Below are positions 16,673 through 26,508 of a DNA stretch of 64,000 nt, piece after piece. The notes under the pieces are model-generated. The model saw only the letters and a program-made list of their open reading frames with translations. It was not told the DNA's origin and searched no databases. The position numbers were made by a program, and so were the translations under genes. Position 1 is the first letter of the stretch; the number at the start of each line of letters is the position of its first letter. The stretch is taken from assembly GCF_038024875.1 (NCBI RefSeq), contig NZ_CP136136.1, forward strand, positions 2,480,001-2,544,000. The letters are read 5' to 3'. Source of the stretch: Gordonia rubripertincta. Lineage in GTDB: Bacteria; Actinomycetota; Actinomycetes; Mycobacteriales; Mycobacteriaceae.

Positions 16673-17218
16673 TCACGTGGCGTTCGGGTCTTTGCGGGCC
16701 TCGAGAGCACGGAAGGTGCTGGCGTGGAACACCAGCGGCTCGACGTCGGGGTCGGCGCGCAGGGTGTTGATCTTCAGCAGCACGACGGTGTGGTCGCCGG
16801 CCTGGATCTCGTTGTGGATGGTGCACGACAGGTGGGCGGCGGCGTCGGGGACGAAGACCGCACCGGCATCGGTACGCAGCGGCGTGATGCCGTCGAACCG
16901 GCGCTCCGACGGACCGGCGAGCTGCTGGCAGACATCGGTCTGGTCGCCGGCGAAGACGCTGACGCCGATGGCCGGTGCGGTACGGATCTGCGGCCACGTC
17001 GTCGATGTGTTCTGGACGCACACGGACACCAGCGGAGGGTCGAGGGAGACGGTGGTGAAGGAACTCGCCGCCATTCCGATCAGCGTGGTCGAATCTCCCT
17101 CACCCTGCAGGCAGCACACCGCGACGACGCCGGTGGGGAAGCAGCTGAACGCCGCCCGGAGGGCCTTGGCGTCGGAGACGGGGGCGAGTTCTGGGGTGGT
17201 GTCGATGGTCGCGGTCAC
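16673..17218 (-). CDS. Flavin reductase family protein (FMN-binding split barrel)
   Basis: A 181-residue cytoplasmic flavin reductase-like protein. Family segments: FPTGVVAVCC near the N-terminus, MAASSFTTVSLDPPLVSVCV (flavin-binding strand pair), IGVSVFAGDQ and the C-terminal LVFHASTFRAL. It would reduce flavin with NAD(P)H, often for a partner monooxygenase, but none is adjacent. GTG start with GAGGACCC upstream. Its place directly before moaA suggests cotranscription; a functional tie to molybdopterin synthesis is not evident. Confidence 0.87.
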   Translation of the reverse strand: MTATIDTTPELAPVSDAKALRAAFSCFPTGVVAVCCLQGEGDSTTLIGMAASSFTTVSLDPPLVSVCVQNTSTTWPQIRTAPAIGVSVFAGDQTDVCQQLAGPSERRFDGITPLRTDAGAVFVPDAAAHLSCTIHNEIQAGDHTVVLLKINTLRADPDVEPLVFHASTFRALEARKDPNAT

Positions 17219-17224
17219 GGGTCC

Positions 17225-17434
17225 TCACCTGGCTCGGCGTCCGGCACGGAGTGCGTACACCAGGCCGAGGAGAAAACCCAGGGGTGCGCACATGGTCAAC
17301 AGGTAGACGAAGGTCGGAGCGGTGTCGCCGTCGGTGACCAGCGGGGTCACGAACAGGGCCACGAGGGCGATCAGTCCGATCGCGAAGATCACCATGGCCG
17401 CATGCAGCAACCGCGGAGACGTCGTCTTCTGCAT
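17225..17434 (-). CDS. Small two-helix membrane protein (Rv0870c-like by position)
   Basis: A 69-residue protein with two membrane helices (about 13-32 and 42-60) and a basic C-terminal tail (RAGRRAR). No recognised domain. The start at 17434 (MQKTTSPRLLHA) is chosen for its distance to the first helix; a GTG 9 nt upstream is possible. Its stop is 6 bp from the flavin reductase start, so it likely opens the leftward operon to moaA and moaD. In M. tuberculosis a membrane protein gene also sits between moaA2 and cspB. Confidence 0.65.
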   Translation of the reverse strand: MQKTTSPRLLHAAMVIFAIGLIALVALFVTPLVTDGDTAPTFVYLLTMCAPLGFLLGLVYALRAGRRAR

Positions 17435-17675
17435 GTCATCCACGGTAATGCACTCTCCGGGCGGGTGACGCCGCACGAGGGTCTGACGGGTTGCGCCGAG
17501 GTAATGGTGTGACCGCGGGGTGGGGTGTTGGCTACCATGGGGCGCAGCAGGCGCCTTGCATCCGTCTGGGCCCATACGGACTTTCCGCCGTGGGTCGTGT
17601 GATGGGTGACGGCGTCTTTTGTTGTGACAGGCAGATCCGCAAGAGATCTACGACGTACAGATGAGGGTGAGCACA

Positions 17676-18089
17676 GTGCCGACCGGCAAGGTGAAGTGGT
17701 ACGACGCGGACAAGGGCTTCGGCTTCCTCGCTCAGGAGAGCGGTGAGGACGTCTACGTCCGTTCGTCCGCCCTGCCCGAAGGGGTGGAGGCCCTCAAGCC
17801 GGGGCAGCGCGTGGAGTTCGGCATGGCGGCCGGTCGCCGCGGGCCGCAGGCACTGAGCGTGAAGGTTCTCGATCCCGCGCCGAGCGTGTCGAAGAACGTG
17901 CGCGAGGCCGCCCGCAAGGACACCAAGCGGCACACCCCCGACGAACTGCACGGCATGGTCGCCGACCTGATCACCCTGCTCGAGGGCAAGGTGCAGCCGG
18001 ATCTGCGCAAGGGGCGTTACCCCGACCGCAAGACCGCCCAGCGGATCTCCGAGGTCGTGCGCGCGGTCGCCCGCGAACTCGAGAGCTGA
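17676..18089 (+). CDS. cspB: Cold-shock-domain protein CspB type
   Basis: A 137-residue nucleic-acid chaperone. The cold-shock domain (1-67) has the RNP1-like KGFGFL and RNP2-like VYVRSSAL motifs. A C-terminal helical region (about 85-137: SPDELHGMV-like, LRKGRYPDRKTAQRISEVVRAVARELES) is typical of the longer mycobacterial CspB. The GTG at 17676 gives the conserved N-terminus (VPTGKVKWYDADKGFGFL) with GAGGGTGAG upstream; an ATG at 17661 is in frame. Syntenic with Rv0871. Confidence 0.93.
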   Translation: MPTGKVKWYDADKGFGFLAQESGEDVYVRSSALPEGVEALKPGQRVEFGMAAGRRGPQALSVKVLDPAPSVSKNVREAARKDTKRHTPDELHGMVADLITLLEGKVQPDLRKGRYPDRKTAQRISEVVRAVARELES

Positions 18090-18093
18090 GCTC

Positions 18094-18128
18094 CGCCTCG
18101 TCGCGCGGGGCCCGACGTCGCCGAGGCG
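18094..18128. terminator. Weak inverted repeat between convergent genes
   Basis: CGCCTCG (18094-18100) pairs with CGAGGCG (18122-18128), filling the short gap between the convergent cspB and DUF2771 genes. The loop is long (21 nt) and there is no U-tract, so the terminator role is only likely. Confidence 0.35.
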
Positions 18129-18662
18129 TCAGCCGAGGTACTGCAGGAAGTTCTCCGGTGCGGTCTGTGCTGCCAGCACTCCGCGCGGGATGATCTCGTC
18201 GTTCTGTGTCAACCGGGCCGACGCCGGGTAGACGGTGACGCCCAGCAGGACGTATTCGGGTGCCGTCTTCAGTGTGACCGTGTAGGTCTCACCCGACGCC
18301 TGCGGCTGCTCGTCCTCGACGAGTCCCTTCGGCGTCCAGTAGACGGCGGCGAGGTTCCACGGTCCCTTCGCGATGTCGCCGGAGACCGACAGCATCACCG
18401 TGTCGCCGACCGCCACCGGAACCCGGGGCGCTTCGCGCTGCGACGTGCCGAGCGGCGGGTCGCACTCGTCGAGCAGCAGGTCGCACCATCGCACCGGCTC
18501 GACGGTGTAGAGGTTCTTGCCGACAGCTATGTGGACGTACGGCCGGTCGTCGTGCGTGGAGTTGCGGGTCAGCAGGAACACCGAGACGCCGACGACTGCG
18601 ACGAACGCCACCACGACGACCGCGATGATCGAAAGAGCCTTCTTCTCACCACTGCTGATCAC
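18129..18662 (-). CDS. DUF2771-family exported/membrane-anchored protein
   Basis: A 177-residue protein with one N-terminal membrane anchor (about 10-32) and an external beta-rich domain containing a Cys pair (WCDLLLDECDPP). It resembles the DUF2771 family of mycobacteria and relatives, function unknown. The GTG start overlaps the MFS stop by 4 bp (GTGA), so it is coupled to the transporter gene; the same pair occurs as Rv0875c-Rv0876c in M. tuberculosis. Confidence 0.85.
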   Translation of the reverse strand: MISSGEKKALSIIAVVVVAFVAVVGVSVFLLTRNSTHDDRPYVHIAVGKNLYTVEPVRWCDLLLDECDPPLGTSQREAPRVPVAVGDTVMLSVSGDIAKGPWNLAAVYWTPKGLVEDEQPQASGETYTVTLKTAPEYVLLGVTVYPASARLTQNDEIIPRGVLAAQTAPENFLQYLG

Positions 18663-20635
18663 GGTCGGCGATGTCCTGTCTGGTCGGGGGTGGGGCGGTC
18701 ACCGGGGGCCCGGTCACCGGAGTTCGGGAACGGTGCCGTCGACGGCATCCGCGTGGTCGTCGGCCGCTGGGTATGCGCCCGGGTCGGTGCCGATCCCGGT
18801 CCGGTCCGGCGCGCGGTGTCCTCCGAGGGCGCGGCCCGGAACGCGACGGTCGGTGCGGCGTGGTCGGGGCGTCGACCGCCCAGGCCCGGCACCAGCGACG
18901 ACCCGCGGGTCGTCATCACGGTCTGGATCAGGCCCAGCCCGAGCAGCACGGCGACGACGGTGAAACCGATCCACAGGGTCGGGGGCAGCAGCACGCCGAG
19001 CGAGGCGCCGAACACCCACGACAGCTGCAGGACCGTCTCCGACCGACCGAAGGCCGAAGCGCGCGACTCGTCGGGCAGATCGTCCTGGATCGACGAGTCG
19101 AGGCATACCTTGCCGATGGCGCTGGTACCCGAGGCCACCAGGGCGGCGACCGTCGCGAAGAGGATGTTGCCGAAGATCGCCGCCAGGACCGCGACGGCGA
19201 AGCAGGCCGCGGTGGCCCACACGATGACGGCCGGCGGGTTCTTCAGCTCCAGTCGGGTGCCGACGCCGTTGCCGATCATGTTGCCGATACCGGCCGCGGC
19301 ACCGACGGCGCCGAGCAGCAGCAGCTGCGTCCAGTCCGAGGCGTCGCCCTGCTGCGCCTTGGCGTAGAAGGCCACGAACAGCGTGAGAAAGCCGGTGAGG
19401 ATGCGGATGGTGCCGTTGCCCCACAGGCCGGCCACGACCGTGCGGCCGAGCGGCTGACGCATCTTGGCGGCGAGCATCTTGGCGCCCTCGCGGGCACTGG
19501 TCGGCTCGTGTTCGGACACGGTCGAGCGGGCCGGTTCGCCGTGATAGGTCAGGGTCGTGGGGATCTCGCCCTCGGTCGACTCGACCCACGACGGGATACG
19601 CATGCACAGGTAGGCCCCGGCCGCGGCGACGATCGCCAGCCACACCATTGCCCCCGGCAGGTGCAGCGGCAGCAGTTTGCCGAGCAACATCTCGATCAGT
19701 GCGGCCACTGCGCCGCCGACGATCGTGCCGCCGATCAGACCGAAGGTGGTCAGGCGGGAGTTCACCCGCGGCAGGTCGATGGTCGGGGGCACCACACGTG
19801 GGGTGACCGCCGATTTGAGCACGCCGAAGGATTTCGACAGCACCAGCAGGCCCAACGCACACGGATAGAGCACCCACGGGTCGTACTCGAGTTGCTGCGT
19901 GGCGTCGTTCCACTGGACGTTCGCCATGATCAGCAGCGCCAGGATGACGCGCAGACCGAAGGTCGTGGCCATCGCGATACGACGACCGCGCTGGAGCCGG
20001 TCGAGCAACGGGCCGATCAGGGGAGCGATGAGTGCGAACGGAGCGATCGTCAGCGCCAGGTACAGCGCGACATTGGTCTTGGATTCACCCGTCGCCGCCG
20101 CGAAGAACAGGGTGTTGGCCAGCGCGACGGCCATCGCGGCATCGGCGGCGAAGTTCGCGATCACCGGCAGGGTGAGCGCGGTGAGGCCGGATTGGTCGGC
20201 ACCGTCGGCGGTCGCGGCCCGATGGATCTTGCCGATGCCCTTACCCGTCAGTTCGCGGCTGCGCATCGCGGCCACACGCATCACGGTGAGTTTCTTGGGC
20301 GTGCGCGGCCCGTGGTCGGTGGGCATCGCGCGGGTCGCCGACTCGTCGTACTGCGGCTGCCCGCGTTCGTCGAGCGGCGGCAGATGGGGATTGTGGGTGG
20401 GTGGGGGTAGGTAGGCATTGCGGCCGGGGCCAGGCCCGGGTGGCGGTCCCCAGCCGGGTGCGGGCCGGCGGCCGCGCATCTGGCGGGTCTCGTCGGCCGG
20501 GTAGTTGGCCGACCCGGGGTGCTGCGCGGCGCGCTGGCCGCGATCGTCTGTCGGCGGTCGAGGATGTCGGCTCGCCGGACCCCTGGGGGCCCCGCGCCCA
20601 TCGTCGTGTCGGGAACTCCGTGGGATCACGCCCAC
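18659..20635 (-). CDS. MFS-type transporter with long N-terminal extension
   Basis: A 658-residue integral membrane protein. A Pro/Gly/Arg-rich cytoplasmic N-terminus of about 120 residues precedes a major-facilitator core with about 12 helices (for example FAADAAMAVALANTLFFAA, and TFGLIGGTIVGGAVAALIEM). An MFS signature-like LLDRLQRGRR lies between helices 2 and 3. The GTG start at 20635 is supported by GAGGAAC; the long disordered head leaves the exact start uncertain. Substrate unknown. Syntenic with Rv0876c and divergent from the DUF3027 gene. Confidence 0.88.
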   Translation of the reverse strand: MGVIPRSSRHDDGRGAPRGPASRHPRPPTDDRGQRAAQHPGSANYPADETRQMRGRRPAPGWGPPPGPGPGRNAYLPPPTHNPHLPPLDERGQPQYDESATRAMPTDHGPRTPKKLTVMRVAAMRSRELTGKGIGKIHRAATADGADQSGLTALTLPVIANFAADAAMAVALANTLFFAAATGESKTNVALYLALTIAPFALIAPLIGPLLDRLQRGRRIAMATTFGLRVILALLIMANVQWNDATQQLEYDPWVLYPCALGLLVLSKSFGVLKSAVTPRVVPPTIDLPRVNSRLTTFGLIGGTIVGGAVAALIEMLLGKLLPLHLPGAMVWLAIVAAAGAYLCMRIPSWVESTEGEIPTTLTYHGEPARSTVSEHEPTSAREGAKMLAAKMRQPLGRTVVAGLWGNGTIRILTGFLTLFVAFYAKAQQGDASDWTQLLLLGAVGAAAGIGNMIGNGVGTRLELKNPPAVIVWATAACFAVAVLAAIFGNILFATVAALVASGTSAIGKVCLDSSIQDDLPDESRASAFGRSETVLQLSWVFGASLGVLLPPTLWIGFTVVAVLLGLGLIQTVMTTRGSSLVPGLGGRRPDHAAPTVAFRAAPSEDTARRTGPGSAPTRAHTQRPTTTRMPSTAPFPNSGDRAPGDRPTPDQTGHRRP

Positions 20636-20703
20636 GATTGTTCCTCATCTCGGGCCGGTGCCGCTTGAACCGGGTCGTTGTGTGGCACACGTCGGCGATA
20701 TTG

Positions 20704-20709
20704 CACACT
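20704..20709 (+). promoter_or_regulatory. -10 hexamer CACACT, leaderless GTG start
   Basis: TTGCACACT ends 6 nt before the GTG at 20716; no ribosome-binding site. Same spacing and near-identical hexamer as at 38618. Confidence 0.4.
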
Positions 20710-20715
20710 GGATGC

Positions 20716-21504
20716 GTGACTGACGTAAGTGAGGGCGGACGACTGCTGGCGGCCGTCGACATCGCACGAGCCGCGCTGGTCGACGAAGGACAGCAGCCCG
20801 GCGCGCATCGGCGCAGCGTCGCCGAGGGCGAATGGGCCGCTGCGCATTACTTCGACGCCGAGCTCGCAGGCTATCGCGGCTGGCAGTGGTGCGTGGTGCT
20901 GGCCGGATCCCCGGGCAGCGACGAGATCACCCTCAGTGAGGTCGTGTTGCTGCCGGGCGAGGGCTCGTTGCTCGCGCCGCCGTGGGTGCCGTGGGCCGAG
21001 CGTGTCGCCTCCGGCGACCTCGCGCCCGGCGATCTGCTGGCCGCCGAGCCCGACGATCCCCGGCTGGTACCCAACCAGATCGACACCGGAGACGAGTTCC
21101 GTTTCGACTCCGAGTCCGAGGATCCGGACGACATCGGTCAGATCGCCGGCGAGATCGGCCTCGGCCGCCGCCGACTGCTGAGCTACGACGGTCGCGCCGA
21201 CGCCGCGCAGCGCTGGTACGACGGCGACTTCGGGCCGTCGTCGGAGATGGCGCAGGCGGCCCCGTTCACGTGTTGGACCTGTGGTTTCTACGTGCCCCTC
21301 GCGGGCGCGCTGCGCGCCGGATTCGGTGTCTGCGCCAACGAATACGCGGCCGACGGTCGGGTGGTCTCCGCCGAGTACGGCTGCGGTGCGCACTCCGACG
21401 TCGAGGCGCCCAAGGGTGGCGGCTCACCCGCCTACGACGCCTACGACGACGGCGCGCTCGAGGTCATCTCCATCACCCGGGACGCCGAACCGGCGAACTC
21501 CTGA
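20716..21504 (+). CDS. DUF3027 family protein (Rv0877-like)
   Basis: A 262-residue cytoplasmic protein of unknown function, the same length as I recall for M. tuberculosis Rv0877. It has a conserved GYRGWQWCVVLAG segment, an acidic mid-region (FDSESEDPDD) and a C-terminal cysteine cluster (FTCWTCGFYVPLAG, then GVCANEYAADGRVVSAEYGCGAHSD) that looks like a metal-binding ribbon. The GTG at 20716 is chosen because of the -10 hexamer 6 nt upstream. The gene for a large Hsp90/sacsin-type ATPase begins 17 bp downstream, so the two are probably cotranscribed. Confidence 0.88.
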   Translation: MTDVSEGGRLLAAVDIARAALVDEGQQPGAHRRSVAEGEWAAAHYFDAELAGYRGWQWCVVLAGSPGSDEITLSEVVLLPGEGSLLAPPWVPWAERVASGDLAPGDLLAAEPDDPRLVPNQIDTGDEFRFDSESEDPDDIGQIAGEIGLGRRRLLSYDGRADAAQRWYDGDFGPSSEMAQAAPFTCWTCGFYVPLAGALRAGFGVCANEYAADGRVVSAEYGCGAHSDVEAPKGGGSPAYDAYDDGALEVISITRDAEPANS

Positions 21505-21521
21505 GCGACGCACCACCGGCC

Positions 21522-24311
21522 ATGAGCGCCGATCCGTTCGGCCCGGACCCGTTTGACACCGCCGCACTGCGGTCGTCGACGCTCGACGCCTGGGTGGCCT
21601 CGCCGACGCGTCTCGCCGAGGATGCTGCCGCCGAGTCGGATCTGGTCACGGTCGGTTACCGAGACCGTCTCCTCACCGAACTCGCCGCCAATGCCGCCGA
21701 CGCCGCAGCCGCGGCGGGGATCGCGGGGGAGCTCGCGGTGTGGGTGTCCGACGGCGAGCTACATGTCGCGAACACCGGTGAACCGCTGACTGTCGATGGT
21801 GTTCGGTCGCTCGCCGCACTGCGGGTGTCGGCGAAGGCGCCCACCGACGGCCAGATCGGACGGTTCGGCGTCGGATTCACCGCCACCGCGACGGTCGCCG
21901 ACCGCGTCGAGATCCGTTCGCGCACCGGGTCGATCGTCTTCGACCGCGCCGCCACGGTGGAAGCCGTCGACGATGCCGGGCTCCCGGCGGACACCGTTCC
22001 CGTCTTGCGCCTGGTGTGGCCGACCGATGCCGCGCCGGGGGCAGGGGTGGGTTCCAGCACAGCGGGCTACGACACCGAGGTGGTCCTGAGTCTGCGTGAG
22101 CCGTCCGGTCCGCTCATCGACGCGATGCTCGTCCAAGCGCCCGACCTCGTGGTGGAACTGGCTGCATTGCAACGGATCACGGTCGGCGACGTGGAGATTT
22201 CGGTCGACCGGTCGGCCGGACCCGAGGTCGACGACGCCGAGGCCTCCTCGGCCGTCGTCACCGTGTACGTGGACGGTCCCGGGTCGTCGTCGACGCAGCG
22301 CTGGCTGGAGGTCACGCGCGGCGGGACGCGCTGGCTGGTCGACGCCGACGGCGGTCGCGCACCCGAGCACGATGTGCTGCGCGCGCCCACGCCCACCGAC
22401 ATCGAACTGAGCCTGCCGTGCCGGTGCATCACCGACCTCGCGCTCACCCCGGACCGCCGGCACCTTCATCCGGGGGCCGAGATCGGCGATGCCGCAGCCG
22501 GATACGTGGACCTCCTGCTGCTGGTCGACCCGGTCCGCCGGCTACAGCTCGTGCCGGAGCTGCACCTCGCGCGAAATCGCGACGACGCCAGGCTGATCGA
22601 GGCCGTGCGCGTGCAACTGCGCGACACCGCGTGGCTGCCGGGTGCGGACGGCGAGCCGCTTCTGCCGTCGCGGGCCGTGGTCCTGATCGGGTTGACCGAT
22701 CGCCTGGCCGAGATGTTGTCCGAACACTTCGCGGATCTCGTCCACCCCGACATCTCTCTCGCCCAACATCTTCCGACCCTGGGGCGGCTGGGCGTCGAGG
22801 AACTCGGGCTGGCGGGGCTGGTGGAGCGGCTCGGCGGACTGCACCACGAGCCGTCGTGGTGGCACGACCTGTACGAGGCGCTCGCGCCGCTCGTGTCCAC
22901 GGGACGCGAGGTCGAGGAACTGGGCGCGCTACCCATCCCGCGATCCGACGGACGGATGTCGGTCGGGGTACGTGGCCTGTTCGTCAGTGATCGCATCGGC
23001 ACGCCGATGCGCTGGATTCCCACCGTCCATCCCGATGCCCGTCACCCGCTCCTGGAACGTCTCGGCGTTCAGGAACTCTCGGTCACCGATGCGCTGGCCG
23101 ACCCGCGGCTCAGGGTGCTGATCGAGGACGTTGACCTCGACGGTGCCGGCGACGACGGACTGGCCGCCGAGATCTGCGCGGTGTTGCGCGCCGATCCGGA
23201 CGCCGCGGCGCCGGCGTGGCTGGCCGAGCTGCCGCTGCTCGATGCCGACGGCGAGCTCCGTCCCGCCGACGAGCTGCTGCTCCCCGACAGCCCGCTGCTG
23301 TCGGTTCTCGTCGACGACCACCCGTTCGGCGTCGTCGACGACGGGGTCGTGTCCGACTGTGGTGCAGACGAATTGCGTCGTCTGGGCGTCGGGTGGGGGT
23401 TCCTTGTGGTCGTCGACGAGCTCCCTGTCGGTCCCGACCATGACCTCCCCGACGAGGAGGACTGGTGGGACACGTTGGCCGACGCACCCGAAAGGCTCAC
23501 GGCGGTCCGCGATCTCGACCTGATCGACGACCGGTCCTGGCCCGAGGTGCTGACCATGATGGCGACCGACGACGACATCGCACCGCTGCTCGTCGACCGC
23601 GACGGCTACACCGCCTGGTGGTTGCGACGACATGCCGAGGTCGACGGGCTGTTGCTGGGGGAGTACCGCGCACCGTCGGATGAGATCCTGGCCGGGATCA
23701 TCGATCCCCTCGATCATCCGCACGCCGATGCGCTCCGCGGTGCGCTCGCGCGACTCGATCCCGACACCGCCGACGACGCCGCACTCCTGTTGACCCGCCT
23801 CGGCGATCCCGATCGGGACGTCTCCGCCGGTGCCGCCGTCATGGTGCACGCAGCGGTCGTCGCGGCCTGCCGTCGCGGTGTTATCGATCCGGCCGATGTC
23901 GAGGTGCCCGAACAGGTTCGGACGATAGCGGGCACCGTCACCGACCGCGCGGTGGTCGTCGACCAGGCGTGGTTCGTCCAAGCGCTACCCGACGGCGGGG
24001 CGGTCCTGGCCGGACCGACGGTCACCGAGGCCGACGCCGAAGTGCTCGCGACACTGCTCGACCTGCCGCTGGCGTCGGAGGAGTACACCACGACCGTCCG
24101 CGATCCCGGTGACGCCGCGACCTGGGCCCACCCCGAAGCGGTGCGTTTCGGCGCCGAACGCGGGGTCGAGGTACCTCGCGGCCAGGTGCGGTTGCACGAC
24201 GAGCTGTGGATCATCGTGCGCGGTGACGCTTCCGATCGCGAGATCCGGGTGCGATGGTGGGTCGACGCCGGGGTGGCACACCTCGAACGCAGCGCAAACC
24301 CCGCGTCCTGA
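21522..24311 (+). CDS. Sacsin/Hsp90-type (GHKL) ATPase, large
   Basis: A 929-residue cytoplasmic protein. The N-terminal 200 residues form a GHKL ATP-binding domain: N-box ELAANAADAA (53-62, Glu53 and Asn57), VANTG (82-86) and lid motif GRFGVGF (113-119), as in Hsp90 and the sacsin N-terminal repeat. The remaining 700 residues are acidic, with no HSP90 C-terminal dimer domain and no recognised module. This suggests a stand-alone sacsin-like chaperone or regulatory ATPase; clients unknown. Coupled to the DUF3027 gene. Confidence 0.82.
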   Translation: MSADPFGPDPFDTAALRSSTLDAWVASPTRLAEDAAAESDLVTVGYRDRLLTELAANAADAAAAAGIAGELAVWVSDGELHVANTGEPLTVDGVRSLAALRVSAKAPTDGQIGRFGVGFTATATVADRVEIRSRTGSIVFDRAATVEAVDDAGLPADTVPVLRLVWPTDAAPGAGVGSSTAGYDTEVVLSLREPSGPLIDAMLVQAPDLVVELAALQRITVGDVEISVDRSAGPEVDDAEASSAVVTVYVDGPGSSSTQRWLEVTRGGTRWLVDADGGRAPEHDVLRAPTPTDIELSLPCRCITDLALTPDRRHLHPGAEIGDAAAGYVDLLLLVDPVRRLQLVPELHLARNRDDARLIEAVRVQLRDTAWLPGADGEPLLPSRAVVLIGLTDRLAEMLSEHFADLVHPDISLAQHLPTLGRLGVEELGLAGLVERLGGLHHEPSWWHDLYEALAPLVSTGREVEELGALPIPRSDGRMSVGVRGLFVSDRIGTPMRWIPTVHPDARHPLLERLGVQELSVTDALADPRLRVLIEDVDLDGAGDDGLAAEICAVLRADPDAAAPAWLAELPLLDADGELRPADELLLPDSPLLSVLVDDHPFGVVDDGVVSDCGADELRRLGVGWGFLVVVDELPVGPDHDLPDEEDWWDTLADAPERLTAVRDLDLIDDRSWPEVLTMMATDDDIAPLLVDRDGYTAWWLRRHAEVDGLLLGEYRAPSDEILAGIIDPLDHPHADALRGALARLDPDTADDAALLLTRLGDPDRDVSAGAAVMVHAAVVAACRRGVIDPADVEVPEQVRTIAGTVTDRAVVVDQAWFVQALPDGGAVLAGPTVTEADAEVLATLLDLPLASEEYTTTVRDPGDAATWAHPEAVRFGAERGVEVPRGQVRLHDELWIIVRGDASDREIRVRWWVDAGVAHLERSANPAS

Positions 24312-24383
24312 CGTCAGACTGATGTCACGCGCGACGTCGGTCGGGCTCCAGCTGGCCCGGAGCAGCCTGATTCACGAAATTCT

Positions 24384-24440
24384 CGTCCCCCTGAGCGCCC
24401 GCGGAGGGTAATGTACCCTCGAATCGCACTGAGGGGGACG
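24384..24440. repeat. 57-bp double-hairpin repeat, copy 1
   Basis: Outer arms CGTCCCCCT (24384-24392) and AGGGGGACG (24432-24440) enclose an inner hairpin GAGGGTA-ATG-TACCCTC (24404-24420). The outer pairing extends with CGAAAT (24375) and ATTTCG (24443). It aligns without gaps to copy 2 at 39961-40017 (about 40 of 57 identical), with a compensatory change in the inner stem. It lies between convergent genes ending at 24311 and 24555. Confidence 0.75.
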
Positions 24441-24554
24441 GCATTTCGTGCCTGGCCCGGGTCTCCTGTCACCAGGCCTTCGTGGTTCGTCGCTTGCGCT
24501 CCTCACACCTCAGGTAGCGGATCGACTGTGTCCGTCGGATGAGGCAGCGAGGTT

Positions 24555-25133
24555 CTATCCCGCGTCGATCCCTGCCGTGAGGATGCTGGCGAGCTGGCGG
24601 TACGCGGCGGCGTCGTCGAGCCCGGTGGCCGCCCACACCTCGCGGCGCTGGATGCGGCTCATCATCGAGGCGGCGAGGTCAGCGGCGAAGGCGGCGTCGA
24701 CATTGCGGAAGTCCCCGGCAGCGACTCCGTCGGCGATCAGTTTCTGAACCCGGGTGGCGGCTGCGGCGGTGTTGAGTTCGTAGAGCGAACGGGTCGGGGT
24801 GAAGGCGTCGAGGTCGCGCATGAACGCCTCGGACGCCGGTGCCAGCGCCTCGCCGACCGCGACCAGGTAGGCGATGACCCGCTCGCGGGGAGTCTCCGAC
24901 GCCTCGACCCTCGCCTCGACCTGCTCGGTCGCGGTGCGGAAGAAGTGGGTGACGGTGGCGGTGACCAGCTGTTCCTTGCTCGCCGCAAGGGTGTACAGGG
25001 TCGACTTGGAGCAGCGCAGCTCGGCGGCGAGGTCGGCGATCGACAGGTGGGCGAAGCCGTCGCGCAGGATGAGTTCGAGCAGGGCGTCGAACAGGGCGGC
25101 ACGACGCCGCGTTGCGAAACCCTCGCGTGGCAT
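24555..25133 (-). CDS. TetR-family transcriptional regulator
   Basis: A 192-residue repressor-type protein with an N-terminal TetR helix-turn-helix (about 10-60: RRAALFDALLELILRDGFAHLSIADLA..., then CSKSTLYTLAASKEQL) and a TetR C-terminal ligand domain (TetR_C_33-like appearance). ATG at 25133 with GGAG 4 nt upstream. Divergent from the acyl-CoA dehydrogenase gene across a 109-bp gap and so its probable regulator, perhaps sensing an acyl-CoA. The 240-bp stretch downstream holds only the double-hairpin repeat. Confidence 0.9.
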   Translation of the reverse strand: MPREGFATRRRAALFDALLELILRDGFAHLSIADLAAELRCSKSTLYTLAASKEQLVTATVTHFFRTATEQVEARVEASETPRERVIAYLVAVGEALAPASEAFMRDLDAFTPTRSLYELNTAAAATRVQKLIADGVAAGDFRNVDAAFAADLAASMMSRIQRREVWAATGLDDAAAYRQLASILTAGIDAG

Positions 25134-25159
25134 AGGACTCCTCACCGATCACGTCAGCT

Positions 25160-25184
25160 GTACTGACCGCTGCTCAGATAGTAC
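25160..25184. promoter_or_regulatory. Candidate TetR operator in the divergent gap
   Basis: GTACT (25160-25164) and AGTAC (25180-25184) form an interrupted palindrome between the TetR and acyl-CoA dehydrogenase genes. Short arms, so tentative. Confidence 0.3.
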
Positions 25185-25242
25185 TGTGCAGAGGACTTGG
25201 GTACTAGTTCAGTTACCTGATCTCTTTGACATGGAGGTACCG

Positions 25243-26382
<1,140 letters not shown>

Positions 26383-26508
26383 CGTCTCGGCGGAACCCGG
26401 CCCCGCTGCAGGATTGCGACCTCCGCTCAATAGCGCTGCTTCCAGCCGGCGCTTCTGGGCCGAGGTGGCGATCCTGCCGGCGGCCGGGGCCGCCCGGAAA
26501 GCACACGC

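Noticed and set aside
20982..21521. N-terminal extension of the sacsin-like ATPase frame overlapping the DUF3027 gene
   Set aside because: The extension is Arg-rich shadow of the DUF3027 coding sequence; the ATG at 21522 begins right before the conserved domain.
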